64,000 nucleotides of DNA from Epiperipatus broadwayi (taxonomy: Eukaryota; Onychophora; Udeonychophora; Euonychophora; Peripatidae), in assembly GCA_028023455.1 (NCBI GenBank), contig JAQFVV010012424.1, positions 1,036,001 through 1,100,000 on the forward strand, in the 5' to 3' direction. Under the pieces are notes generated by a model. It saw nothing but the letters and a program-made list of their open reading frames with translations. It did no database searches and was not told where the DNA came from. How positions within the stretch are numbered: the first letter of the stretch is position 1; each line of letters opens with the position of its first letter. Made by a program: the position numbers and the translations under genes. Shown here in pieces: positions 38,441 through 49,095 of this stretch.

Positions 38441-39238
38441 CATCTTTTTTACATGTCTATTTATCACACTCCTCTACAAGAGGTTAAAAGCAGATAGAAA
38501 ACAGTCTCTACCTTGCACGAGAGTGATATAATAAAAATTATACTTCAGAAATATTATTCATTAAATAAATAATCTCTAGTCTCATGAATGACTAATAAAA
38601 ATTATTAATACATTACCACAACTGGTTTATTTTTAAAATAATTTTATATGAATAAATATTTATTTTCTTTAAAATGGACTATTTTGTCATAATTTTAGTC
38701 TTAAATTTATTATTTTTTAATTTTGTATTAACTTATGAATAGTGCTTACTGTTGTTTCAAAATTTAGATTTTTTAATGCTTCTAGAGATATTTTAATAAA
38801 TCTACGCATATGATATGCAGGACCAATCAGAGAGGGAGACAGGAGGGGCAGCTTCCCCAGGCCTTGCAGTATTAGGGGCCTCAACTTGGCAATTCAATAT
38901 GTTAAACAAAAATATAGAAGAATGCCAAGCAATGTCATGGCTTATAGAATGGTCTTAATTTTACAGTTAAATTCCCCCAAAAAATATTTGAGAAAAAATT
39001 TTCCAAGCAGGCATACCACGAGTCAAAAATGTAAGCCAGTTTAGGGATGAGGCCAATTTGATGATTCTGTGATAAAACCAACTGTAGTATTCAGCAATCA
39101 GAAAAACTAATAATTACACCCCCTTGTCAGTCAGTTCTTTGCTAACAATGTTTTACTATACTAATAGTGCTGGAGTGAATCTACCCTATCCAGATGCTAT
39201 CTGGATCTGATGTGATTGCTCGTTTCTGTGAGTCGTAA

Positions 39239-39424
39239 CTAACTGCTCCTGGAGTCCTCGTTTTCAGCCATGCAAGTAAAAACTCTCATTTCTTCTCTTT
39301 CTCTCATCATGTTCTTTACATTTTGAAGGGACTCTAAAATATTAGTTGCCCTGGACCTTGCATTTTCTCTGAAAGGCCCTGATGGTATGCATATTAAATT
39401 CTCTACTAGAAGATAGGTAGACAA
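39239..39424 (-). other. Short open frame of uncertain status
   Basis: The frame is 61 codons, starts at TTG (no ATG), and is charged and Glu/Arg-rich in its second half (KNMMREREEMRVF). No splice signals or homology were recognised. The upstream stretch 38815-38890 is unusually G-rich for this window and may be a DNA-transposon end. A spurious frame is the default reading. Confidence 0.15.
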
Positions 39425-40107
39425 TTAGGAGAGTAATTAAGGTAGTTTTCCGGTTCTTGCTGCTGCTAATTTATTCTAATATTAAATGTATAATTGAATG
39501 AGACCTCATAAGCTAATAATCAATAATTTCTACATATTTTTTAAACGAGTGGAAGCATTATAATTGTTTTATCAAGAAAGTGATACTGAATTTTCGCATA
39601 TGCAAATGAATAGGATAATAAAATCTTTTTATTCTACTAGCCTTAGACCAATTCTACCCTCATATCATTTTTTTTCCATTTTATATTTTTAAATATATTT
39701 TAATTCAGCAAAATCAGAGGGTAATATGTTGTTTCTGTCAATATAATCGTCTTTATCACATAAGAACGCATATATATATATATATTAAGGATTACTTTAA
39801 AGCTTACTTATTTCATTGAAGCCAAAGTTAAGGAAATTGTAAAATTAAATATTTCACATAAAACACATTTGCTAAAATACTTTATTTTTGTTTGTTATCG
39901 ATTTCTTTATTGATTGGACTGCTGATAAATGCTCAGCAGACAGAATAAAAAAAGATTTCCTTCAACAGTATACCTGCAAGAAATTTCTAATAAAATCAGT
40001 TCAATGGTGAAAAAAAAAAAGACTTCTATAAAACAGTAATATAAAGGCTATTTTCATTCGATTCGATTGTTTAATTATTTAAATGTCTTTCACATAAATG
40101 AAAACGT

Positions 40108-40249
40108 ACATGAAAGTTATTATTATTATTATTTTTTAAGTGTCATAGCATCGGCCGGGACGCGAACCCGCAACCCGGGCAACTGCCTGCAAGTACAATG
40201 CAGTCGCGCTGACCTCTCGTCCACCAATGCAAGACACATGAAGGTTATT
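40108..40249 (-). mobile_element. tRNA-derived SINE (S1 family) with 14-bp target duplication
   Basis: On the minus strand the body starts GCATTGGTGGACGAGAGGTC and ends CCGATGC, with B box GGTTCGCGTCC. It then has CTATGACAC and an A-rich tail turning into AAT repeats. Flanks 40108-40121 and 40236-40249 both read ACATGAARGTTATT. The anticodon region carries a small insertion relative to the copy at 41.1 kb. Confidence 0.8.
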
Positions 40250-41109
40250 TTATGTTTCGCGAAATAAATTAAAACAATAATAGTCAAACTATTAAAGTAA
40301 TTTGTTCAATAAAAAGACTACCAAGCAAGATTCGTAAAATATTGCAACTCATATCTATCAATAACCCTATAAAAAGCTCAGGTTCGGCAACGAGGCACCT
40401 GCCTCAGGTGACAAATTGAAATGGGCATTAAAATGAGACATTATAATTGAATATATATGTATATTTAATATATTTACATTCAATATATATTTTTTCTTAT
40501 TATATTCTAGCTTTGTTCGTTAGATCATTTTATAGAAGTCTTGTTAATAATTTTAATTAAAATACACAGTTTCCAAAGTTTGACTAAAATTTCAAAATTG
40601 ATTAACCAGGACCTAAAAAGGTTTTCATAATTTTGTTACCATGGAACTATTTTAGAAGATAGTTAATAATAATAATTATGCAGTCTCCTAAAGTTAAGCT
40701 AGACACGGACATTTCTCTGTTATTATTACTGTGACCTTGTTGAAGATTCCGTCCAGATTTGATACATGTTAACATAAAACTAGAGTGGCAGAATCAGAGC
40801 TAAAGATTCCTAAATCAATTCTCAGATGTGGATAGTAAGTAACAGTCTCATTTCAGATAAAATGAATAGAGCTGTTGTTGTTCAAGATCATACAACCATC
40901 TACGCAAAAAGCGATAAGGTTATTTATTTAATGAAACTTCTGAAAAATTATAAAAGAAATATACTCTTTAAAAGTAACTTCTAAATTAATTAACTAGAAT
41001 TTAGAAACATTAATAAATTTTATAGATTGTCTTTGTTATAAATCTATTATAATTGTTTTTGGTAGAACACTTTATTTCATTTCTGTTTGTTTTTTTCAAA
41101 AACATGTAA

Positions 41110-41202
41110 CAAACATTGGTGAGAGGTCAGCGCGACTGCCTTACAAGCAGTTGCCCGGGTTGCGGGTTCGCGTCCCGGTCGATGCTATGACGCTGAAAAA
41201 AA
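41110..41202 (+). mobile_element. tRNA-derived SINE (S1 family)
   Basis: ATTGGTGAGAGGTCAGCGCG leads to an anticodon arm ACTGC-CTTACAA-GCAGT (anticodon TAC, normal 7-nt loop), a B box GGTTCGCGTCC and the end TCGATGCTATGACGCTG followed by 12 A residues. A few bases of the D-arm side are missing. No clear target duplication was found. Confidence 0.8.
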
Positions 41203-41384
41203 AAAAACGTACCTACTAATAAAATATTTTTTATTTACACAGCATGAAAATAAAGGCTATAATTTTAAAGCATTTAAATTTTAATAATGCATGATTATAA
41301 ATATAAAAAAAAGTTACATATTTCAAGATGACAAATATTGCTAACATAAAAACGATAAATATGCAGAGTAAAAAATAAAAAAAA

Positions 41385-41945
41385 TAGATTTTTTTAAATA
41401 AATAGAGATAAAAAATATTTTATAGTAAATGTTTTTGCGCTGACTTTCACACGACCACCAACTCCCCACACTATCTCGTACCATTGATACACTTGGCCAC
41501 ATATATGTCCAAAAACTAAATAATCACCAACATGTATGTGGTCAAGGGTATCAGTGGTATGAGATAATGTGGAGAGTTGAGGGTCGTGTGAAAGTCTGAG
41601 CTCAAAATATCCTATATATTACATTGTTTGTACAGGTATATAAATAGCCTGTATGTTAGATAGTAAATGCTTTTATTTGACATATATTAACACCCCCCCC
41701 CAAAAAAAAATATTTTCAATCACAATTAGGGTTTTTAGATTGAACTTGAAATAAAAGTGTGGATGGTCCACATAGGGATGGAGTTAACTAATTTCTGGAT
41801 CCTCCCATAAACACTTATTTCAAGTTCAATCTAAAAACCCAATTGAGGTTGAAGAAACAATTATTTTTGTGGTTTTTAGTACACTACAAATAAAAGTATT
41901 TACTATAAAACATTTTTCACTTCTATTTATTTTTAAGTTTTTAGT
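41385..41945. mobile_element. MITE with inverted arms, host of a nested SINE dimer
   Basis: The left arm is split by the insertion at 41436-41659. Rejoined, it runs AAATAAATAGAGATAAAAAA ... AGTAAATG ... GTTTTTAGATTGAACTTGAA. The right arm (about 41811-41945), read on the other strand, gives AAATAAATAGAAGTGAAAAA ... AGTAAATA ... GTTTTTAGATTGAACTTGAA. Each arm is roughly 110-150 bp. Confidence 0.75.
41436..41659. mobile_element. Inverted dimer of the hammerhead-SINE family (H1)
   Basis: The two halves are head to head. On the plus strand from 41531: CATGTATGTGGTCAAGGGTA, then the A-box-like TATCAGTGG, AGTTGAGGGTCGTGTGAAAG and a tail hairpin ACAGG...CCTGT. The minus-strand half starts at 41530 with TTGGTGATTATTTA and then GGACATATATGTGGCCAAGT. 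Flanks 41422-41435 and 41660-41674 share ATAGTAAATG(C)TTTT, a target duplication of about 14 bp. The minus half begins with the nucleotides that follow the cleavage site in copy B at 61.7 kb. Confidence 0.7.
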
Positions 41946-42479
41946 GTTGGCACAATCAATAAAAATGTCTACCAATATTGTACTTTAAATGGATTTGACA
42001 TTAAACATTTATATATTCATATATCACTAAATATTGCTGCAATAAGGTGATATGTATACCCCTTATGTAAATATCCTATTTAGTATGTGTTTATAATTAT
42101 ATATGTATATAATAAATTATTTTCACTTAAAATATGAAGACATCCTTTCTGGAGAAAAGAGTTTGACATTTTTCTTTTCCTAAAAAAAAAAAAAAATCTT
42201 ATGAAGGACTGTCAAAGAAGTAATATTTTTTAAAAAGAAAAAACTTTTACTTACGATTGGAAATAATGAATTAATTAATAACTTTGATTTATAGTGGGAT
42301 AATAATAATAGGCACATATCCACATGCAGGTTTGTATATTTTCAATGTTGAGTTAATTTTATTGTAAAAATATATTTTTTATAAATATCAATGTGTCCAC
42401 ACAAATTTGAATGGGTACCCACATATAATAAATTCAGTCATCAACCACAAATATGTTTAAATTAATTATTATGTATTAT

Positions 42480-42670
42480 AAAAATGAGTTTTTCTTATTG
42501 ATTTATGACAATTCAAATATATTAATTTTAAATTATTATACAGCATGTCTGTGCTTATATAGATGCTTGTCATGTAGACACATGTGTTGGTTTTTTATAT
42601 CAGTATGGCAATTTGAATATGTTCATTTTACATTATGCAGGCACATCTATGTGCTGATATATAGGTGATT
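42480..42670. repeat. Two-unit diverged tandem repeat of about 95 bp
   Basis: ACAATTCAAATATATTAATT...ATGTCTGTGCTTATATAG is echoed by GCAATTTGAATATGTTCATT...ACATCTATGTGCTGATATAT. Confidence 0.5.
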
Positions 42671-43987
42671 TATGCAAATCTATTGAGATATTTGTAAATC
42701 ACAACATGATAGCTTATTTTTTTGTATTCTAATCAAAATCAGAATGCTGAATTTATATTTATAGCAGATGTTAATTTCATTTTATTATTTTTGATTAATA
42801 AATTTATATTTCATTGTTTAAATTATTCCAGTGAATTTATTTAATCCTAGAATAAGTTAAAAATATTATATGTTGGTATTATATCTTGCTCACAGTAACA
42901 GTTATAGAGATCTTTATCCCTGTGTTGGATTCATGCACAGTTGACAGTTGTATGAATTGGGGTTTATATCTTGTATTATGAACATTCAGTTGATAATGAT
43001 TTCATTACTTTTTTTAATGCTGTATGGTGCAAAGGTATATCCTTTAAAATCTATGAACAAAATTTTATTTTAGTATTAATTAGAAATTAAATTTATAGTT
43101 GCCCAGTACATTAATGGTACTAAATGGTCAGGTCATTTGGTGAATATGTTTCTATATCCCAGCATGCTCTTATGGATTATCACTTATGTTTGTGCATTCA
43201 AATTATTGTTTATGTAATCTGCCCCAACATTGGCAAGGGCTAAATAATTGGCCTGGTCTATAATAGACCACTTTCAAATTCAGTCACAAGGTTGACTGTT
43301 GATTTTATTTTTTTTATCATTAATGATGAGGAGTGATTCTTCTTCTCTATAATTCTGGTGTGCTTATAGTGAGTCTTTGTTTTTGCTGATCTCTCATGTT
43401 ATCATTCATTACATTTCTTTTATATTTAATTTTATATTTTGTTTATTTGTCGATGATGATGCTTTCCCATTTTTCACAATTCAGTTCTAATGTGGTGTAC
43501 TGTTATAATATAAACTAACTTTATTATAACTTAAAGCAAGCTTTCAACTGAAAGAAAAAAAACCCTATGCATTATTTAAAATGTATTATGATTGATTTTA
43601 AAAGCTATCAATTGAAACTAAAAAAATCTCTATACCACCCTCTTGAATATATTACTTAAACTATATTGATGAAACAAACTAATGTACAAAAAATAAACAT
43701 ACAGACAAAGTAAATGGAATAATTGAAAAATTTTTCATAGAATAAAAAGTATAAGACAATTTAAATTTTGTCAGTTAAAAGTTCTTACAGGTGAATGGAG
43801 GTAAGATTATATATTAAAAAAAATTTAAAAAATTTTGGAATATTTATATTAACAGAAATAAATTAAGTTATTAAAGAGTTTAAAAGTTATATAAGAGTAA
43901 AATAAAAAAAAACACATACATATATATAAAATATAAAACAATTTAAGCAAAAAAAGTCAAACAAAAATAAGAATAAAAAACAAAAAG

Positions 43988-44405
43988 CTAAATTCTCCAT
44001 ACAGTAGTGCCACTCAATGCAAACCAGAATAATCAATATATGCAGGAAGGTTTGTGCATAAAATCCCTATCTAGTGCCTACTCATCTAATATTACCAGAC
44101 TAGTTTCTAGCTTGTGGCTTTCTGATGTGAGGACCCTTAGATCTGAGAGCACTGCACCTAGATCTTAGGATCTAATGCAATACTCCAGCAGTCAAGGCTC
44201 CTCACTGATGAAAGCTGCAAGCTAGAAACTAGTCTGGGGATATTGGATGAGTAGGCACTAGATAGGGATTTAATGCACAAATCTTCCTGCATCCATTGAT
44301 TACTTTGGTTTGCACTGAGAGGTGCTACTGTACAGAGAGTTTTGCCTCTGTGAAAAAGATTGTGTAAGCCTAAAGAATGGTGATCATGTGATGTTTGGTG
44401 ATTTA
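43988..44405. mobile_element. Fold-back element family F1, best short-form copy
   Basis: The arms 43988-44180 and 44190-44400 are inverted complements, sharing CCAGACTAGTTTCTAGCTTG and GAGAGCACTGCACCTAGATC with their partners. The right end is GGTGATCATGTGATGTTTGG, and the left end is shortened by about 50 bp. Confidence 0.8.
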
Positions 44406-44584
44406 AAAAGGTAAATATTTATAAAATTATTAAAAATGTAATGTGGAATTGCTGGTCTTATTAACACATTTGTATCCTATAAACTTTATAATGTAAAATA
44501 TTATATCTAATGTGTTATATAATTATATCTTCTTATATACGTATAATTATATACTATTTATATGTTCATATATAATTTTGAATA

Positions 44585-44670
44585 CTGTATAGCTTTGATG
44601 AAGTGTGCTGATCAGTCAAAACTTTTGAAAATGGCAAGGAATAAATTTTATTTGATTGCATTGCAAAAAA
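44585..44670 (+). repeat. Dispersed hairpin-tail sequence (P1 motif)
   Basis: TTTGATGAAG, then a decayed stem around CTGAT, CAGTCAAAACTTTTGAAAAT and GGAATAAATTTTATTTGATT, ending in GCATTGC. Close relatives lie at 58228-58310, and a second subfamily at 45184-45252 and 46717-46793. Confidence 0.6.
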
Positions 44671-45144
44671 TGATTAAAGAAGATGTAGACATGATATTAT
44701 ATGGATAGAAATGACTTTTTTCTTTAAGATTGATCTTTGTCATTTCTGGTGCTCAAACGTCTTGTGAACTTTTAAACAATAAATCATTCCAATTACTTTT
44801 TTTTAATTTATAATTTCAACATTTGGAATAATTTAAATTTTTTTCATCTATTGGCTTATTCATATTTCTAAATTTGGTTGATATAAAGAAATTTTGGGGA
44901 ATCATTATATAGTTGTTTTTAATATCTGAAAACATATTTAAAATGTAAGTCTGATTGTTAATTATAAATAAAATAGAGCCAAATAAGTAGAAAAGAAATA
45001 AAAGAATTTTTAAAGAGGTGTCATACTATAGATATATTCAAACTTTTTAAAAGATTAGATTTATAGTTAAAAACATATCATAATCATTTTAACCATATTA
45101 TTGACTTATCTTTCTTTATGCATTGATAAAATTATAAAAAAATC

Positions 45145-46805
45145 ACACAAATCCACCTTCCTTTTTATTGTTTCAATGCTTATTTTATTAAATTAAAATT
45201 AATCCATCTGACAATTTTGACTGCTCAGAGTCTTCATCAGAGTTTCAAAAACATATTTTCAGAGCTACAAAACATATATAAATATGTAAATAAACAAATG
45301 CTTAATCACATAAATCAGGGGTGGCCAAACTTTTAGATGTTCGAGGTGACTTTTTGGTGAAAGTGTATTTGAGGGTGACTACATTTTTTTTCAGTACTTC
45401 AAACCAGAAACCAGAAAAATTTTGCACCATCTATCAGCCATTTGTGGTTGCATTTTCACTATTTTATGCTTATTTTATTGCAACTTCAGAGTTTTATTGG
45501 TATTTAAATTTTAATTCCAAAAAATCTGCTATTGACAGTATTTTTTGCAAAAAATCAATTTCTGGTTGTGGTCTATTGTACATAGTCCTGCCTCTTTTTC
45601 CTTATAAAATGTCACACAGCTCTGACTGTCAACTTTGGCTATTGTTCTCCAGATGTTTCTAACTGTCAAAGTCATAAATCAAAACAAAATGTTTTATGCT
45701 TTTGTAATAAATTTTGAATATAAATAAATATATTTCTCATAATTTTTTACATTAATAATTAAGTTTTTGTATTAATTTATTTAAATATAAACTTTGATTT
45801 GAAAATTATTAAATTTTACAAAAAGAATAATTAAGAAAAAGTGAATAGTGCTGGACCGTTATTCAAGACAAGTGAATAATGTTGACAGCTGTTTGCATAT
45901 CAATGACATTTAGTAACAGCTAGCAAAATGCAACTATTTTTCATAAATATTTATGGATTTTATGATTACTTTTTACACTATATTGACTAATAATGTGGCT
46001 AGATTTAGATTTTTATTTAAAATATTTAATTTTAGATGAAGAAAAGACAACAGAAGTGAATAATCGGCTATCATAATCTCTAAGACACAAGAAATCAATA
46101 GCATTTTCATGTAATGATTGGTTGAAATATAATTCCTTTGTTTTACTGCAGGTTATTTTTCATATGTTTTTAGTTATTAACATTATTTTAAATTTTTCAT
46201 TACATTTAATCAATTTGAATGTAAAATAATTCAATTTTTAGGAGCTAAATTAAAACAATTCTGATTATTATTCATTAATATATTTTAGAAAGGAAACTGG
46301 CTAGATCGATGAATCAAATTACTCAAATTTTTACTCAATCTGGCCAACAAGAAAATTCATCAGACAAAAGATTAAATTATCTCAGCTCTCTCTAGTATTA
46401 TAATTTGTTCATCTTGCTTTATAAAATAATTATTAAATTACAATTTTAAATTACTTATAAATAATTATTTTCTAAATCTGGTCCTGAATTTTAAAAACAA
46501 TTCGAGAGAAAGAAGAAGAAAATTATTGTTTTAGAATTATATTAAAATAAATTAGATGCAAATTTTACAAAAAAAAGAAATTACGCTGTCGACTGGTCGA
46601 CTACAATCGATGTCTTGGATAACCCTGATATAAACATATAGCATTTATACGTAGATATAATATATGTTTATATGATTAAGTATTTGTATATTTATATGTT
46701 TATATATGTTTTGTAGTTCTGAAGAAGATTTGCTGATCAATCGAAACTGTCAGATGGATTAATTTTAATTTAATAAAATAAGCATTGAAAAAAAAGGTGG
46801 ATTTA
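45145..46805. mobile_element. Fold-back element carrying P1 hairpins, split by a hAT-like insertion
   Basis: The left arm 45160-45315, read on the minus strand, and the right arm 46640-46803 both contain ACATATATAAA, TACAAAACATATATAAA, CATCTGACA and TTAAAATTAATCCATCTGA / its complement. Each ends at the outside with GCATTGA and a GGTGGATTT motif. The P1 hairpin (CTGAAGAAG, stem, CGAAAC) is present in both arms. The centre is interrupted by 45316-46627. Confidence 0.75.
45316..46627. mobile_element. hAT-like non-autonomous DNA transposon
   Basis: The left end is CAGGGGTGGCCAAACTTTTA. The right end on the other strand is CAGGGTTATCCAAGACATCG. The 8-bp flanks ACATAAAT and ATATAAAC agree at six positions. 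CAGGG-type ends and 8-bp target duplications are hAT hallmarks. The 113-codon frame at 45321 starts inside the terminal repeat and shows no transposase motif. Confidence 0.65.
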
Positions 46806-46816
46806 TTTTATTTTTA

Positions 46817-47050
46817 ACCATTATTGATTAATTGCAGAATGAATGTCTCTTCAAATTTAATTCACTTTCTTGTATCTCTAGTTTCTTTTTTTCATGTCAT
46901 GCCAAAAAACTTTCTCTTGGGATCTGGTTTAAATCTTCAACTATCCATGTATCATAATCTCCTTTAGTAATATATGCAGCTCAGTCCCATTTCAGTCTCG
47001 TAAGTTTTTCAATGAAGTCAGTGATACATATTCGTTTTCTCACGTATTTC
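46817..47050 (-). pseudogene. Decayed 3' end of an RTE-type LINE
   Basis: The plus strand reads CCATTATTGATTAATTGCAG, AATGAATGTCTCTTC, then GGGATCTGGTTTAAATCTTC and CAGCTCAGTCCCATTTCAGT. These align in order with 62592-62870, the C-terminal coding end of the RTE element (CCATTATCAATCCACTGCAG, CTTGGAATCCAGTTTAAAAT, CAGCCCAACTCCATTTCAAT). Many substitutions and indels make it a non-coding relic. Confidence 0.8.
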
Positions 47051-47974
47051 ATTTTTGAAATAAATATAATAATTCTTAATTTGATAAAGAATACTTAATA
47101 CTATTGAATGGTGATTATTATTGAATAAATACATCTTAAAATCACAGCATTTGTAAAGTAACTTTGTGAAATATATACAGAGATGCACAAAAATAAATTT
47201 ACGATGACAAAAACACATACATTCTTCATTAGATTACTTTTTACTTAACATTCTGGGTAATTAATACCCTAATTATTAAAGACAATTTGTGGGTGTAGAT
47301 TATGAATGTAAAGTTTTGATTATTCACAAGCTGTTTTCAGATAATTTATCAAGATCTGTTATACAAAATTTGTTTATTAACACAATACCGTAAGTGGATC
47401 TTAATTAAAACATTTATGTGTATGTAAAATGTTTTATAAATCTAGCAAAATGGATTAATTTCAATTCAAATACTCAATAAAAGGTAATAAAAACATAAAG
47501 AAGTTTACAGCATTTATTATAAAAGTAAATAAAATGCAAATGATTGTACTATTTTTAATATTGTGTAATAAGGTTCATTCAAAGGTAAACCTATGAAAGG
47601 TGGGTAAAATTGCTTTCTAAATAATCCAATACAATGCAAATCTCTCACCAGTAGTCAGTCTCTTACAGAGAAGCAGCAAATATTTTTTTTTCAAGATTTG
47701 TCAATTGCTGAATGGTGAAAATTTGAGTGGCTTTTTTTTAATTGTTTTACGTTTAGCTAAAATTAGCGAGATATTCATTTGTCAATCAATATTGAATAGT
47801 CAAATGGCTTAAAATGGGTCAACTATCTGAATAAAATTTTAAATCTGATTGGAAAGTAAACAAATTTTAAATTTTGATCGGGATTTAAACCCAATTCAAT
47901 AACATGCTCCTTTGCACTACTTTTCCCCTAAGAGGTTCTTCAAACATAAAAAATAGGTGTAAATGAAGTAAAAC

Positions 47975-48225
47975 AGTGCCTACTCATCCAATATCTTTAG
48001 ACTAGTTTCTACCTTGTGACTTCTCACTGATAAAAGCCACATGCTAGAAACTAGTCTGAAAATATTAGATGGGCAGGCACTAGATAGGGATTTTATGCAC
48101 AAACCTTCTCGCATCCATTGATCACTAATGCTTGCACTGGATGGCATTACTGTATGGAGGGTTTGCTACTGTTTTAATAGTTTATGTAAACATAAGAAAT
48201 GGTGATCATGTGATATAAACAAACG
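47975..48225. mobile_element. Fold-back element family F1, truncated short form
   Basis: CTACTCATCCAATATCTTTA, GACTAGTTTCTACCTTGTGA and the inverse GCTAGAAACTAGTCTGAAAA are separated by a small loop. The right end is GGTGATCATGTGATATAAAC. Confidence 0.75.
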
Positions 48226-48682
48226 TGTTGCAACTATTTAAAATTCTTAATTTAAATATAAATACATCTTCAAAACGTAAAAAGCAGTGCTTCATTTGTA
48301 AATTTAATAAAAAGTTCATGACTGTAATGGGCTGATTTTTCTTCAGAACTTAATAATTTTTTCATTATACACAAAATAATATTTAAAAACTTTATATGTA
48401 TATTATTCCATAAAACTATAATCAATATAAATAAAAAGAATTATTAATTTTAAATGTGCAGGTACATAATTACATCAATAAAAAAGTTTAATAAAGTTTC
48501 AGAAGATAAAAAATACTAAACATTATATGTTATATAAATAACATAATCTGGGCTCATCTACGTTTGATTCACTGTACTAATGTACCAATGCTACAACTGG
48601 AATCACACAGGCCATCACCTGATGATACATGTTATAGAAAGATCATTGCAGAGATTTTATAAGCATGCAAGCCAGATTAAAC

Positions 48683-49095
48683 AATGGATGTAGGAAGATT
48701 TGTGCATAAAATCCTTATCTAGTGTCTACTCATCCAATATCCCCAGACTAGTTTCTAGTTTGTGGTTGTCATCACTGAAGAGCCTTAGATTTGAGAGCAC
48801 TGCACCTAAATCTTAGGATCTAAGCCAACCCCCCCAGAAGTCACTCTTTACTGTTTTAGCTAACTATAAAGTTTTGAGTTCAAAATGAAAACACAATAAT
48901 GTTTTCAAACTAAGCTCATTAGCTTGTATAGTCTCATAGATCTGAACTCAGTTTAGCATCTATACTTTTTGGTGTTTTTGGTTCTTTAATAATCACAGTC
49001 GCTATAATCCAATAAGCAGGATTGGTATTAAACCATTAAACATCACATGATTACCAAGCTTGCTATGATGATCATGTGATGTTTGATGGTTTAAT
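48683..49095. mobile_element. Fold-back element family F1, long form
   Basis: It has one F1 arm (CCCCAGACTAGTTTCTAGTT, TGAGAGCACTGCACCTAAAT) followed by the non-palindromic segment shared with 16.62-16.80 kb (CTAAGCTCATTAGCTTGTAT, TGGTGTTTTTGGTTCTTTAA). It then has the terminal pair TTAAACCATTAAACATCACA / TGATCATGTGATGTTTGATG. Confidence 0.75.

Noticed and set aside
38815-38900. G-rich stretch (GGAGACAGGAGGGGCAGCTT) as a DNA-transposon end
   Set aside because: It looks like hAT-type ends seen in many invertebrates, but I could not find a partner terminus or target duplication.
40380-40430. GGCACCTGCCTCAGGTG palindrome as a binding site or element end
   Set aside because: It is isolated, with no matching partner in the window.
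45321-45662. 113-codon frame as a transposase or host gene
   Set aside because: It starts inside the hAT-like terminal repeat and shows no transposase or other domain motif.
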